A stretch of 34,100 bases of DNA from Paraburkholderia sp. (GTDB lineage: Bacteria > Pseudomonadota > Gammaproteobacteria > Burkholderiales > Burkholderiaceae), in NCBI RefSeq assembly GCF_026225065.1, contig NZ_JAMFSB010000056.1, forward strand, positions 1-34,100, in the 5' to 3' direction. This document shows positions 6,846-15,839 of this stretch, in pieces (within the stretch, counting starts at the first letter, position 1; each line of letters opens with the position of its first letter). The position numbers were made by a program, and so were the translations under genes. Below the pieces are notes generated by a model. The model worked only from the letters and a program-made list of their open reading frames with translations, did no database searches and was not told where the DNA came from.

Positions 6846-8096
6846 TTACTGATTCAGATACTGGAACAACGACATCTGCTGAACCTGCACGAAAGCTTGC
6901 TGCGAGGCCTGCAGCGAGTACTGGGTCTGCGTGTACTTGCTGATGGTCGAAGGCATATCGACCGAGGTCAGATCGTCCAGCGAGTTCGTATTCGCCAGCG
7001 TCTGGGTCTGGTTCACCGCCTGCATTGCGGTAATCTGCTGCTCGCGCCCACCCACCGTCGCCTGCACCGACGTGACGTTGTTGATGGAGTTCTGCACCTG
7101 TGCCATCCCCGTTGCCAGCGTGTTCTGCAATGACGCCAAAGCCGACGTCGTATCCGCTGGCGTCTGCAGCGCCGTGATCATGTTCTGGATCGTCGAGAAG
7201 ATATTCGTGCCGCCTTGCGCGGCCGGCACCTGCGTCGCCGGCGCCACGTTGAACGTGTCGCCATCGTCCGGCGTGCCACTGATAACCACACTCTCACCGG
7301 CCGTTCCCAGAGGGATCGCCGAACCCGAGGTATAAGGCTGAGCCGTGCCCGTCGTAGTTCCCGTACTGTTGGTGTCCGTGACCGTATACGTGGTCACGCC
7401 CCCCGTTACCTGGAAGGCCACCGAGTAAGTGTCGCCCTCCGCCGACGTCGGTCCATTGCTCGTGCTGATCGTACCGATCACTCCAGTACCAGTGTTCGAC
7501 GAAGACCCGTATCCCACCGGTGTCGCCGTTTCGGGCGTCACGCTCAGGAAAACCGACGCACCCGTGTCGCCAGTCACAATCGACGTCGTCGATGAAATCT
7601 GCGTGCTCGACACGCCGTTGTCGCCGTTGTAAACCACCGCGCCGGCCGAATTCTGGGTGAACGGCTGCGTCGACGACTGGAAGCCGCCAAACAGATAGCC
7701 ACCCGATGGCGACGTCGTGTTCGAGAGTGTCACCAGCTGGTTGTTCAACTGCGTCAGCGTCGCGGCAATCCCGCTGCGATCCGTGTCGTTGAGCGTGCCG
7801 CCGCCAGCGCTCTCCAACTGCGTATTCACGCTTTGCAGCGCCTGGATGACGCTCGTCAACGTGGAATCCTCCGACTCCAGCGAGGTCTGCGCCGAGCTCT
7901 GATTGGTCGAGTACTGCGACAGGGTCGCGCCCTGCATGCTCAACTGCACGGCCTGAGCTGCGCCAAGCGGATTGGACGCCGGAGTGGTAAGAGCCTGGCC
8001 GCTCGAAATTTCCGCGTACAGCTGGGACAACTCGCTCTGCTGATTGTCCATGGCCTGGACATTCATGCCGAGATATTGGGAAGTAGAGATGCGCAT
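6846..8096 (-). CDS. flgL: Flagellar hook-associated protein 3 FlgL
   Basis: FlgL is the outer of the two junction proteins between hook and filament and is exported through the flagellar type III system. The 416-residue product starts with MRISTSQYLGMNVQAMDNQQ and ends with a C-terminal coil (QYSLQASQQAFVQVQQMSLF). It also carries the typical LTTPASNPLGAAQAVQL and GGYLFGGFQ motifs. It is about 100 residues longer than the Salmonella protein. The extra length includes an Ig-like insert near residues 222-287 (YTVTDTNSTG, ISGTPDDGDTFNVAP) that recurs in flgK and flgE. It lies 11 bases downstream of flgK and is probably transcribed with it from a sigma-28 promoter. Confidence 0.95.
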   Translation of the reverse strand: MRISTSQYLGMNVQAMDNQQSELSQLYAEISSGQALTTPASNPLGAAQAVQLSMQGATLSQYSTNQSSAQTSLESEDSTLTSVIQALQSVNTQLESAGGGTLNDTDRSGIAATLTQLNNQLVTLSNTTSPSGGYLFGGFQSSTQPFTQNSAGAVVYNGDNGVSSTQISSTTSIVTGDTGASVFLSVTPETATPVGYGSSSNTGTGVIGTISTSNGPTSAEGDTYSVAFQVTGGVTTYTVTDTNSTGTTTGTAQPYTSGSAIPLGTAGESVVISGTPDDGDTFNVAPATQVPAAQGGTNIFSTIQNMITALQTPADTTSALASLQNTLATGMAQVQNSINNVTSVQATVGGREQQITAMQAVNQTQTLANTNSLDDLTSVDMPSTISKYTQTQYSLQASQQAFVQVQQMSLFQYLNQ

Positions 8097-8107
8097 CGTT
8101 CAACGCC

Positions 8108-10111
8108 TCACTGGAAGATGCCGAGAATGGTCTGGAACAGCGTGTCAGCGGTCTGAATGACCTTGCTGTTGGCCTGGTACAGCTGCTGGTACTGCAACAG
8201 GTTTGCTGCTTCTTCGTTAATGTTCACGCCGGATACCGACTGCTGCGCCGACGTAATCTGCGTCACGAGCGCTGTCTGCGTCGTATTCGAAGCGTTGACC
8301 TCATTGGTCGTGTTGCCGATCGTGTTGACGTAGCTCGCGTACGCGTCAGTCAGGGTAGTCGTGCCACCGCTCAGCACCTTTGCCGAGACGATATTCGACA
8401 TCAGCGTGGCATTGCGGCCGTCGCTTTGCGCACCCGCGTTCGACGCGATGGTGAACGTGTCGCCGTCGTCCGGGGTGCCGCTCAACGTGACGGTGACGCC
8501 GTTCATCGAACCACTGGGCGCTGGCGTGGTCGCGCTATTGATGGTCAGTGTCGCACCGTCCGCCGGTGTGTACGGCACCACCGTCGAGGTCGACGTAATG
8601 TTGACCGTGCTGGGCGGTGTCGTGCCGATGGTCACGACCGAACCCGCCGGAAAGCCGGTCAGGCCGCCCGATGCGGAGCTGTAGGTCAGCGTGGTGGTCG
8701 TGCTGGGCAGCGAATAACCGGCCGCAACCGTTCCTTCCGTAATCGTCGCCGTGCCGGTGTTGCTCGAAGTGGCCGTGGCGAGCACCGGCGAAGCCGCGGC
8801 AATCGCAGAGCCGCTGGTCGTCGTAAGCGCAAAGCTATCGAGCGCGCCACTGGTCGGCGACACCGAGAACGAATCGCCCGCGTTCATCGTGCCGGTCATC
8901 GAGAAGTTCAGGCCGTCGATCGGATTCGCCAGGCTCGAGGCGGTAGCAACGGTCGAACCCGTCGAGTTGTCGGTCAGCGCATAGGTGGAACCGTTATACG
9001 AGAGCGTGTAGTTGCCGGTGGTCGGTTGCGTCGCGTCGACAAACGAAACGCTGGGAGACGCGCCGCCCGTGTTGTTCGCATTGGCCGTAGCCTGCGGCGC
9101 CGCTACCGAGAACAGCGCGCCCCCGGCCGTGCCGGACAGGTTGAGACCGAGCTCGTTCTGGTTATTGACTTGCGCCGCGAAGCTGGTTGCGATCGCACCC
9201 AGTTGCGCCTCTGAAGGGTCGAGCGTCTGGGTGCGGAACTGAATCAGACCGCCGAGCGCGCCACCCGCATTCTGCATGGTGGTGTTCGACAGGTACTGGG
9301 TGGTCGCAGCCGTGGGCGTCGTCCCGGCAGCGCCCAGATAGGTGACCGAGTCTTCGGACGAATCCGACGGCGAGGGCGCAGTGCCCAGGTTGTAACTCGT
9401 CGTGCCGGTAACCAGCGCCTGACCGCTCGGCAGGAAAACACTTTCGCCGTTGGAATTCGACACCACCTGCACGCCGACGAGCTGCGACAGGTTGGACACC
9501 GCCTCATCGCGTTGATCGAGCAACTGGTTAGGCGGCTGGCCCCCCGCGCTGGCGGCGGTGATCTCCTGATTGAGCGAGGCGATCTGCGAGGTGTACGTGT
9601 TGATCTGCGACACCGTGGAGGACAACTGGGTGTTGACGCTCTGGCCCAGCGCGTCGTACTCCTGACCGGCCTGGTTAATCTCGCCCGCGAGCGACTGTGC
9701 ATCGCTGATGGCAGTCTGCCGCGTGGCGGAACTCGCTGCGCCGTTGGCGACGTTCTGCAAACCGGTGAAAAAGCTGGTGATCGCCGTCGAAATACCCGAG
9801 GTCGGGCTGCCGATCATGTTGTTCAGCTGCGCGAGCATCGTGTAGTTGGCGGTCAGCGAGCCGCTGCCCGACTGCGCGGTGTTCAGCTGGGTCGTCAGAT
9901 ACTGGCTGTATGCGCGCGTCACCGTCGAGGTGTTCACGCCCTGCGGAAGATAGCCGGAGCCGGTGTATTCACCGGAGCTTTCCGCAAAAACCGGACTTTC
10001 GACGTCGTAGCCGGGCGTCGTCGAATTGCTGATGTTCTCACTGGTTGTCGTCAACCCCCATTGGGCTGCGTTGAGTCCACTGAGACCGATATTGATTAGG
10101 TTGCTGGACAT
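8108..10111 (-). CDS. flgK: Flagellar hook-associated protein 1 FlgK
   Basis: FlgK is the first hook-filament junction protein. The 667-residue product has the rod/hook-type N-terminus (INIGLSGLNAAQWGLTTTSE, then NISNSTTPGYDVESPVF). The FlgK signature NQLLDQRDEAVSNLSQLVGV lies near residues 195-214. The C-terminus is the conserved coil (NINEEAANLLQYQQLYQANS, then KVIQTADTLFQTIL). The protein is longer than the ~550 residues of Salmonella because of repeated Ig-like modules between about 366 and 558. Two of these contain GD-F patterns (MNAGDSFSVSP and SGTPDDGDTFTIAS). A sigma-28 promoter lies 54 bases upstream of the ATG. Confidence 0.96.
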   Translation of the reverse strand: MSSNLINIGLSGLNAAQWGLTTTSENISNSTTPGYDVESPVFAESSGEYTGSGYLPQGVNTSTVTRAYSQYLTTQLNTAQSGSGSLTANYTMLAQLNNMIGSPTSGISTAITSFFTGLQNVANGAASSATRQTAISDAQSLAGEINQAGQEYDALGQSVNTQLSSTVSQINTYTSQIASLNQEITAASAGGQPPNQLLDQRDEAVSNLSQLVGVQVVSNSNGESVFLPSGQALVTGTTSYNLGTAPSPSDSSEDSVTYLGAAGTTPTAATTQYLSNTTMQNAGGALGGLIQFRTQTLDPSEAQLGAIATSFAAQVNNQNELGLNLSGTAGGALFSVAAPQATANANNTGGASPSVSFVDATQPTTGNYTLSYNGSTYALTDNSTGSTVATASSLANPIDGLNFSMTGTMNAGDSFSVSPTSGALDSFALTTTSGSAIAAASPVLATATSSNTGTATITEGTVAAGYSLPSTTTTLTYSSASGGLTGFPAGSVVTIGTTPPSTVNITSTSTVVPYTPADGATLTINSATTPAPSGSMNGVTVTLSGTPDDGDTFTIASNAGAQSDGRNATLMSNIVSAKVLSGGTTTLTDAYASYVNTIGNTTNEVNASNTTQTALVTQITSAQQSVSGVNINEEAANLLQYQQLYQANSKVIQTADTLFQTILGIFQ

Positions 10112-10164
10112 GCGTCATCCTGAAGGGCTGGCAACGCGCCCACCGAGTTGCCAAGACTCTCTGT

Positions 10165-10191
10165 ATATCGGCGCACTGGCGACAAAATTGA
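10165..10191 (-). promoter_or_regulatory. Sigma-28 (FliA) promoter of flgKL
   Basis: On the - strand TCAATTTT is followed after exactly 11 bases by GCCGATAT, close to the sigma-28 consensus TAAAGTTT-N11-GCCGATAA. The ATG of flgK follows after about 50 bases. Late-class expression of flgK and flgL by FliA is well established in other bacteria. Confidence 0.8.
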
Positions 10192-10206
10192 GGGGGCAAC
10201 CCGTAT

Positions 10207-10242
10207 TAAAACGCGCACCGCGAGAACCGCGGCGGCACGCGC
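10207..10242 (-). terminator. Probable terminator of ycgR
   Basis: Just after the ycgR stop the - strand reads GCGCG, an inner stem CCGCG-loop-CGCGG, a closing CGCG, then TTTTAAT. This separates ycgR from the flgK promoter. The stem has mismatches, so strength is uncertain. Confidence 0.6.
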
Positions 10243-10249
10243 AAAAAAA

Positions 10250-11005
10250 TCAGGTTCGCACCAGCGAGCGACGCTTCATTTCAAGCTGGGTAATCAACCG
10301 TTGCAACGTGTTCTCGGCACTGCCCGGCAGCGCCACAAAGCGCATTCCGAGCTGGTAACGCTGAGTGCCGTTCGGCAGGTCGATCGCGCGAAACGACACG
10401 AGTTGCAGATCCACCGAGAGCGTGCCCGGCGCACCGAGGCTCAGCTCGCAATCTTCCAGCACGCAGCCCATGGGCAGATCCACCACGCGCGCGTCTGCGC
10501 TGCGCATGCCGACCCCGCCGAGCGACAGGTCGTGCACGTCGAAACGGAAGCGCTCGCCGTCAGGCAGCCGGCCCGTACACGTGTAGGGGTCGAGCACCGG
10601 CGCGTCGACGCGGAAATATTCGCGGCGCTGCACGTAAAACAGCACTTCGGGGAAATCGGCTTCAAACGCCGGCCGCCCTTCGAAACTGCTCTCGCGCGGC
10701 GGGCCGGTAACGAATTCGACGCGCACGCCGTCGGGTTGAGCGTGAAAAAGACAGCGGGGCGCAGCGATCAAGCCGCGGTTCTGCTCGGCGAGCGCGCCCC
10801 AGTCGAAGGTAAACGTCCGGCTGGGCACATCCACGTCGAGAATTCGCGTGACGAGCTGGCCGCCTTTGTATTGCGCGGTCAGAAAATCGCCGCGGTTGAC
10901 CAGATTGCGTAACTGGACACCGATCTCGAGCGGATTGCGGCGACCGAAATCGTTGCCGGTCTCTGAAGAGCCGTCCGTCTGGCCATTCGTCTCAGTGGTA
11001 TCCAT
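10250..11005 (-). CDS. ycgR: Flagellar brake protein YcgR (PilZ domain, c-di-GMP responsive)
   Basis: YcgR binds c-di-GMP and slows the motor by contacting FliG/FliM or MotA. With the start at 11005 the product has 251 residues, close to the family length. The N-terminal YcgR domain covers about 20-120 (FGRRNPLEIGVQLRNLVNRG). The PilZ domain from about 122 has the RxxxR c-di-GMP motif in QRREYFRVDAP (Arg128, Arg132) and the D-x-S-x-x-G motif in DLSLGGVGM (Asp159, Ser161, Gly164), so both binding motifs are intact. An in-frame ATG at 11092 is an alternative start. A start at 11188 would lie upstream of the sigma-28 promoter and is therefore unlikely. Confidence 0.93.
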   Translation of the reverse strand: MDTTETNGQTDGSSETGNDFGRRNPLEIGVQLRNLVNRGDFLTAQYKGGQLVTRILDVDVPSRTFTFDWGALAEQNRGLIAAPRCLFHAQPDGVRVEFVTGPPRESSFEGRPAFEADFPEVLFYVQRREYFRVDAPVLDPYTCTGRLPDGERFRFDVHDLSLGGVGMRSADARVVDLPMGCVLEDCELSLGAPGTLSVDLQLVSFRAIDLPNGTQRYQLGMRFVALPGSAENTLQRLITQLEMKRRSLVRT

Positions 11006-11117
11006 GGGCTTGCCGATATGCGGGTTCGTACGTGCCCGTGCCCGAGGTCCAGCACCGGGGCCCATGACACGTGCGTTGACCGGGAGAAACATGACCCCGG
11101 TATTAAGGTCTGACTGA

Positions 11118-11144
11118 ATAGCGGCAGTCTGGACCCAAAGTTTA
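11118..11144 (-). promoter_or_regulatory. Sigma-28 (FliA) promoter of ycgR
   Basis: On the - strand TAAACTTT is followed after exactly 11 bases by GCCGCTAT, a very close match to the sigma-28 consensus. The remainder of the gap between ycgR and flgJ (11145-11358) contains a G+C-rich inverted repeat around 11264-11295 and nothing that looks coding. Confidence 0.8.
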
Positions 11145-11358
11145 GGGTAACCGAGGGAAATATTTGGCGCAAACGTTAAACCGGTCACGTCCCGCTCTCC
11201 TCATTCATCCGGCATGAACCCGCATGAATCCGCGTATCAACCCGCAATATCTGCCATGCGGTTCGGCCGGCGGCACGCTTGCGTACCGGCCGGCCCTACC
11301 GTCTTGTTTTGCGACATGGCCCCGTCGCCCTGCATTTCGTCCTGCCTGTTGCTTTCCA

Positions 11359-11383
11359 AAGCCGCCTGAGCCGCTCAGGCGGC
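11359..11383 (-). terminator. Hairpin terminator at the end of the flgB-flgJ operon
   Basis: A perfect 10-bp stem GCCGCCTGAG (11361-11370) / CTCAGGCGGC (11374-11383) with loop CCG directly abuts the flgJ stop. On the - strand it exits into only TTT, so it may be a modest terminator or a 3' stabilising hairpin. Confidence 0.6.
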
Positions 11384-12310
11384 TCAGCTCATCCGGCTCA
11401 TGATCGACATCAGTTTTTTCGCATAATGCGGATCGGTCGCATAGCCCGCGCGCTGCATGCCGACGGCAAAACCCGCGGCGTCATGCGAACCGTTCAGCAC
11501 CTGCGCGTAGCGCGGATTGCCCTTGAGCATTTGCGCATAATCGGCCATCGCTTCGTCATACGAGCCATAAGAACGGAATTTTTCGACAACACGCTCCGGC
11601 CGGCCGTTGCGGTATTCGGTCGTGACGGTGGACACGGTCTTGCCGGTCCAGTCCTTGGTCGCCTTGATGCCGAATACGTTGTGGCTGGTCTCGCCATTCG
11701 CCTTCAGGATCTCGCGCTTGCCCCAGCCCGATTCGAGCGCCGCCTGGCCGATGATGAAACGCGCCGGCACGCCCGTGGTTTCGCTCGCGGCCTGAGCGGA
11801 GGCAGCGAGCTTGTCGACAAACGCGTCGACATTGGTCGTGCCGTCACCGCGCAGCGGCGGTGTCAACGCGCTGTTGCGCGAATAACCGACGCCGCTCGCC
11901 AGCGACCCGTTCGCCTGGGCATTGCCGTACGCCTTGGCGAGCGCGTTCAGCGCGGCAGTGTTGCCTTCGCCGGCTTCGCCCGTCTGCATGCCCGAGTTGT
12001 TCATCAACTGCTTGAGCATTGCATCGGCCACGCCGATGCCCTTGGACGACATCTGCTGCGCCATCTGCTCGTCCATCATCGAGGTGAACTGAGCGCCGTC
12101 GCGCGAGTCGAGCGGCCCGTCCTGCGGCGTCGCATCGCGCATGCTTTTGAGCATCATCGTGATGAAGGTCGCGTCGAACTGCTTGGCGGCCATCTGGACA
12201 CCCTGCTGCGGCGATGCGGCGACCTTGGCGCGCAGGCCATCGAACCCCTGAACGTCGAGCGCAAAGCGCTGCGTCAGATCGGTCGTTCCTGAGGTGGAAT
12301 CCATCGTCAT
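11384..12310 (-). CDS. flgJ: Rod-cap/peptidoglycan hydrolase FlgJ
   Basis: FlgJ caps the growing rod and locally digests peptidoglycan in the periplasm. The 308-residue product has both halves of the two-domain form. The N-terminal rod-binding domain is about 40-105 (AAKQFDATFITMMLKSMRDA, then MSSKGIGVADAML). A Gly/Asn/Ala-rich linker follows. The C-terminal glucosaminidase domain is about 160-308, with the catalytic-type motif FIIGQAALESGWGKREI (Glu193) and the NVFGIKA stretch. Its length is close to the Salmonella protein. AGGAG precedes the ATG, and it sits nine bases downstream of flgI. Confidence 0.96.
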   Translation of the reverse strand: MTMDSTSGTTDLTQRFALDVQGFDGLRAKVAASPQQGVQMAAKQFDATFITMMLKSMRDATPQDGPLDSRDGAQFTSMMDEQMAQQMSSKGIGVADAMLKQLMNNSGMQTGEAGEGNTAALNALAKAYGNAQANGSLASGVGYSRNSALTPPLRGDGTTNVDAFVDKLAASAQAASETTGVPARFIIGQAALESGWGKREILKANGETSHNVFGIKATKDWTGKTVSTVTTEYRNGRPERVVEKFRSYGSYDEAMADYAQMLKGNPRYAQVLNGSHDAAGFAVGMQRAGYATDPHYAKKLMSIMSRMS

Positions 12311-12319
12311 CGCGGCTCC

Positions 12320-13489
12320 TTAGATGATTTCAAGTTCGGCGCGCAAGGCCCCTGCTGCCTTCATCGCCTGCAGGATCGACATCAGATCGGCGGGCGTCGC
12401 ACCCAGCGCGTTGAGCGCTTTCACGACATCGGCCAGATTGGCGCCGGCTTTGACGTATTTCAGCGCACCGTCGTCCTGCTTCAACTGGATCTGGGACTGC
12501 TGGGCAACCACAGTTCGACCGTTCGAAAACGCGCCTGGCTGGCTGACCACAGGTTGTGTGTTGACGACCACCGAGAGATTGCCGTGCGCGACGGCGCAAT
12601 TCTCCAAGGTCACCATCTGGTTCATCACGATCGAGCCGGTGCGCGCATTCAGCACGACCTTCGCGGCGCCTGCCGCCGGCTTCACATCGAGGTCCTCGAG
12701 CTGCGCCATGAACGAGACCTGCTGGGCCGGATCGGACGGCGCGCGCAACTGGATCGTGCGGCCGTCGAGCGGTGTTGCGGTGCCCTGGCCAAAGGCGTTG
12801 TTGACCGCCGACACGATGCGCTGGTTGGTGTCGTAATCCATGTCGTTCAGCTCGAGCTGCATGGTGCCGTCTTGCGTGATGCTGGTCTGCACCGAGCGTT
12901 CGACGATCGCACCGGCGGCGATGCGCCCCGCTGCGAGCTGGTTCACCTGCACACGGCTGCCGTTTGCGCTGGCGCCCGCGCCGCCGACTGCCATGTTGCC
13001 CTGGGCAAGCGCGTAGACGGAGCCGTCAGCACCCTTCATCGGCGTGAGCAGCAGCGTGCCGCCGCGCAGACTCTTGGCGTTACCGAGCGACGACACCGTC
13101 ACGTCGATCGCCTCGCCCGGCCGAGCGAATGGCGGCAGCACCGCCGTCACCATCACCGCGGCGACGTTCTTCAACTGGATACTGGTCAGTGCCGAGGTGC
13201 TGCTGTTCGACGAACCGGCGGACTGGTTGTTGATCGAGATGCCGAGGTTCGCGAGCATGTTCGCGAGCGTTTGCGTCGTGAACGGGGTCTGGGTGGTCTG
13301 GTCGCCCGTGCCGTCGAGACCGACGACGAGGCCGTAGCCGATCAGCGGGTTGTCGCGCACGCCCTGGATCCCGACGAGGTCCTTCAGGCGTTCGGCGTGG
13401 GCCGCGGGTGTGACAGGCGGCAGTGCCCCGCACGCGAGTGCGAACACCAGACAGGCATGGCCAAAATGGCGGATAGGTGCGAGCTTCAT
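12320..13489 (-). CDS. flgI: Flagellar P-ring protein FlgI
   Basis: FlgI assembles the periplasmic P ring around the distal rod. The product is 389 residues from the ATG at 13489. The signal peptide ([20 protein letters not shown], cleavage near AHA-E) is followed by the family N-terminus [20 protein letters not shown] and GLDGTGD. Two in-frame GTG codons just upstream (13498, 13495) would overlap the flgH stop. I chose the ATG because it places the basic residues directly before the signal helix. The protein ends with the usual [20 protein letters not shown]. Confidence 0.96.
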   Translation of the reverse strand: MKLAPIRHFGHACLVFALACGALPPVTPAAHAERLKDLVGIQGVRDNPLIGYGLVVGLDGTGDQTTQTPFTTQTLANMLANLGISINNQSAGSSNSSTSALTSIQLKNVAAVMVTAVLPPFARPGEAIDVTVSSLGNAKSLRGGTLLLTPMKGADGSVYALAQGNMAVGGAGASANGSRVQVNQLAAGRIAAGAIVERSVQTSITQDGTMQLELNDMDYDTNQRIVSAVNNAFGQGTATPLDGRTIQLRAPSDPAQQVSFMAQLEDLDVKPAAGAAKVVLNARTGSIVMNQMVTLENCAVAHGNLSVVVNTQPVVSQPGAFSNGRTVVAQQSQIQLKQDDGALKYVKAGANLADVVKALNALGATPADLMSILQAMKAAGALRAELEII

Positions 13490-13491
13490 GG

Positions 13492-14196
13492 TCACCACGG
13501 CGCAACGTTAAGGAAGAAGCGTTGTAGCCAACTCATGGTTTCCGCTTCGTCGATATAGCCCTTCGCCGAGTACTCGATCTTGGCGTCGGCCACCTGGGTC
13601 GAGTACACCGCGTTCAGGCCTGAAATCGTATTCGGGTTGACTACACCCGAGAAACGCACGAACTCGTTACCCTGGTTAATGAGCATCTGCTTTTCGCCGC
13701 TCACCACGAGGTTGCCGTTCGCCAGCACATTGGTCACGGTGACGGTCAGCACACCGCTGAAGGTGTTCGACGCATTCGCCCCGCCGGTTGCCTGGAACTG
13801 GTTGGCGCCCTGCGAACTGAGATTGGCCTTGCCGAACAGGCCGGCAAGAAAACTCGCGGACGTGGTCGAGAAGGAGGTGCCCGAGGTACGGTCGGTATTC
13901 GCTCCCGACGACTTGGTCGCGTTGACGTTTTCGGAGATGACGATAGTCAGGATGTCGCCGATATTGCGTGGACGCTGGTCTTCGAACAACGGCCGGCCGG
14001 CGTAGCCCGGATTGAAAATCGAACCCGGCGACTGCGTGTGCGGCGGCGTCGGCGGAACAGCCGTCATCGGCTGCTGCACGATCGGCTGCTTCGGGATCAT
14101 CGCGCAGCCGCCCAGCGCCAGTGCAAGCACGCTGGCAGTAGCGACGAACGCGCTGCGCGCGTCGCTCTTGACCGGATTGAGATTGAATTGCGACAT
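13492..14196 (-). CDS. flgH: Flagellar L-ring lipoprotein FlgH
   Basis: FlgH forms the outer-membrane L ring. The 234-residue precursor has a lipoprotein signal ending in LALGGC with the lipidated Cys at residue 31. Further conserved features are [20 protein letters not shown], the FlgH signature [40 protein letters not shown] and [20 protein letters not shown]. The length is normal. Between flgG and flgI it is in the standard order, and flgI begins two bases after its stop. Confidence 0.96.
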   Translation of the reverse strand: MSQFNLNPVKSDARSAFVATASVLALALGGCAMIPKQPIVQQPMTAVPPTPPHTQSPGSIFNPGYAGRPLFEDQRPRNIGDILTIVISENVNATKSSGANTDRTSGTSFSTTSASFLAGLFGKANLSSQGANQFQATGGANASNTFSGVLTVTVTNVLANGNLVVSGEKQMLINQGNEFVRFSGVVNPNTISGLNAVYSTQVADAKIEYSAKGYIDEAETMSWLQRFFLNVAPW

Positions 14197-14228
14197 CGTA
14201 TTTACCTACCGCCTCTGGTTCCGAACCC

Positions 14229-15017
14229 TTAAATCGACATCTGCGACAGGGTCTGCAACATCTGATCGGACGTGGTGACTGCCTTGCTGTTGATTTCGTA
14301 CGCGCGCTGGGTCTGGATCATGTTGACCAGTTCCTGCACGACGTTCACGTTCGACGTTTCGACATAACCCTGTTGCAGCGAGCCCGAGCCGTTCGAACCC
14401 GGTGCGCTGATGTTCGGCGTACCCGAGGAGCTGGTCTCCGAAAACAGGTTTTCGCCTTGCGCGTCGAGGCCGGCCGGGTTGATGAAGGTAGCGAGCTGCA
14501 TGGTGCCGATCTGCGTCGAGTTCGAGCTGTTGGGCTGCGTGATCGACACCGACCCATCGCTGCCGATCGTGAGCGAAGTCGCGGTCACCGGCACCGTAAT
14601 CGCCGGAATGACCGGATAGCCGCTCGACGTCACCAGCTGACCCTGCGCATTGGTCTGGAACGAGCCATCGCGGGTATAGGCGGTCGTGCCGTCGGGCATC
14701 TGCACCTGGAAGAAACCGTTGCCGTTGATCGCCACGTCCTTCGAGTTGCCTGTTTGCTGCAGATTGCCCTGCGTGTACAGACGTTCGGTCGCGACCTGCT
14801 GCACACCGGTGCCGAGCTGGATGCCCGAGGGCACCTGGGTCTGCTGGGTCGAGTCGGCGCCCGGCTGACGCACGGTCTGATAAAGCAGATCTTCGAACAC
14901 GGCGCGCGAGCCCTTGAAGCCATTGGTGCTGACGTTGGCGAGGTTGTTCGAGATCACGTCCATCTGGGACTGCTGCGCATTCATGCCGGTCGCAGCGATA
15001 TAAAGTGAGCGGTTCAC
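14229..15017 (-). CDS. flgG: Flagellar distal rod protein FlgG
   Basis: FlgG forms the distal rod. The 262-residue length matches the tightly length-constrained family. The N-terminus is diagnostic ([20 protein letters not shown], then [20 protein letters not shown]). The middle carries [17 protein letters not shown], the region shared with hook proteins, and the C-terminal helix contains [28 protein letters not shown] lies upstream of the ATG. Confidence 0.97.
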   Translation of the reverse strand: MNRSLYIAATGMNAQQSQMDVISNNLANVSTNGFKGSRAVFEDLLYQTVRQPGADSTQQTQVPSGIQLGTGVQQVATERLYTQGNLQQTGNSKDVAINGNGFFQVQMPDGTTAYTRDGSFQTNAQGQLVTSSGYPVIPAITVPVTATSLTIGSDGSVSITQPNSSNSTQIGTMQLATFINPAGLDAQGENLFSETSSSGTPNISAPGSNGSGSLQQGYVETSNVNVVQELVNMIQTQRAYEINSKAVTTSDQMLQTLSQMSI

Positions 15018-15057
15018 AGTGTTGGTTCTCCTGGGTGCACGTCTGGCGCGACGCCCG

Positions 15058-15819
15058 TTAGCTGAAGCTGAGCAACTGGTTGGCGGTCTGATCGTTCTGA
15101 TCGGCGTTTTGGATCATCTTGGTCTGCATGTCGAACTGCCGCGCATTGGTAATCATCGAAACCATTGCGTTGACCGGGCTCACATTGCTGCCTTCGAGCG
15201 ATTCGGGCGCCAGCGTGACCGTTGGATCGGCGTCGGCGGGGTTGCCGTCAGCGGTACGGAACATACCGTCGTCGCTGCGCGTCAGCGTGCCGGCTGCCGG
15301 CTTCACCAGCTTCAACTGGTCGATGACGGCGATTGCCGTAGCAGGGTCTCCCGGAGCAAGTGCAGAGACCGTGCCGTCCTTGCCGATCGTGATCTGCGAG
15401 CCAGGCGGTACCGAGATCGGACCGCCCGTGCCGACTACCGGCAGGTTGGTCGCATTCACCAGCTGGCCGTTCTGGTCGATATGCAGATTGCCGGCGCGCG
15501 TATAGGCCTCGCCACCGTCGGCGGTCTGCACGCTCAACCAGCCGTCGCCCTGGATGGCGACGTCGAGCGGGTTGCCGGTCTGCTGGATCGGTCCGGGCGT
15601 TTCGTCCGCGCCCGGTGTCGACGACAACACAAACGTGCGCGTCGTGTTGTCGTTGACTGAACTGCCGTCGCCGAACGACATCGGTACCGCGCGAAACGTC
15701 TCGAGCTGGGCGCGAAACCCAGTGGTCGACGTGTTCGCGAGATTGTTCGCGACAATGGCCTGCTGCTCGAGCGCCTGGGTGGCGCCCGACATCGCGGTAT
15801 AAATCAGACGGTCGGTCAT
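15058..15819 (-). CDS. flgF: Flagellar proximal rod protein FlgF
   Basis: FlgF is a proximal rod subunit. The 253-residue product begins [20 protein letters not shown] and continues with [20 protein letters not shown]. The core resembles FlgG/FlgE ([20 protein letters not shown]). It ends with [20 protein letters not shown], the conserved C-terminal helix. Length and position between flgE and flgG identify it as FlgF. Confidence 0.96.
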   Translation of the reverse strand: MTDRLIYTAMSGATQALEQQAIVANNLANTSTTGFRAQLETFRAVPMSFGDGSSVNDNTTRTFVLSSTPGADETPGPIQQTGNPLDVAIQGDGWLSVQTADGGEAYTRAGNLHIDQNGQLVNATNLPVVGTGGPISVPPGSQITIGKDGTVSALAPGDPATAIAVIDQLKLVKPAAGTLTRSDDGMFRTADGNPADADPTVTLAPESLEGSNVSPVNAMVSMITNARQFDMQTKMIQNADQNDQTANQLLSFS

Positions 15820-15839
15820 TCGTTCGGCTCCTGTTGCAC

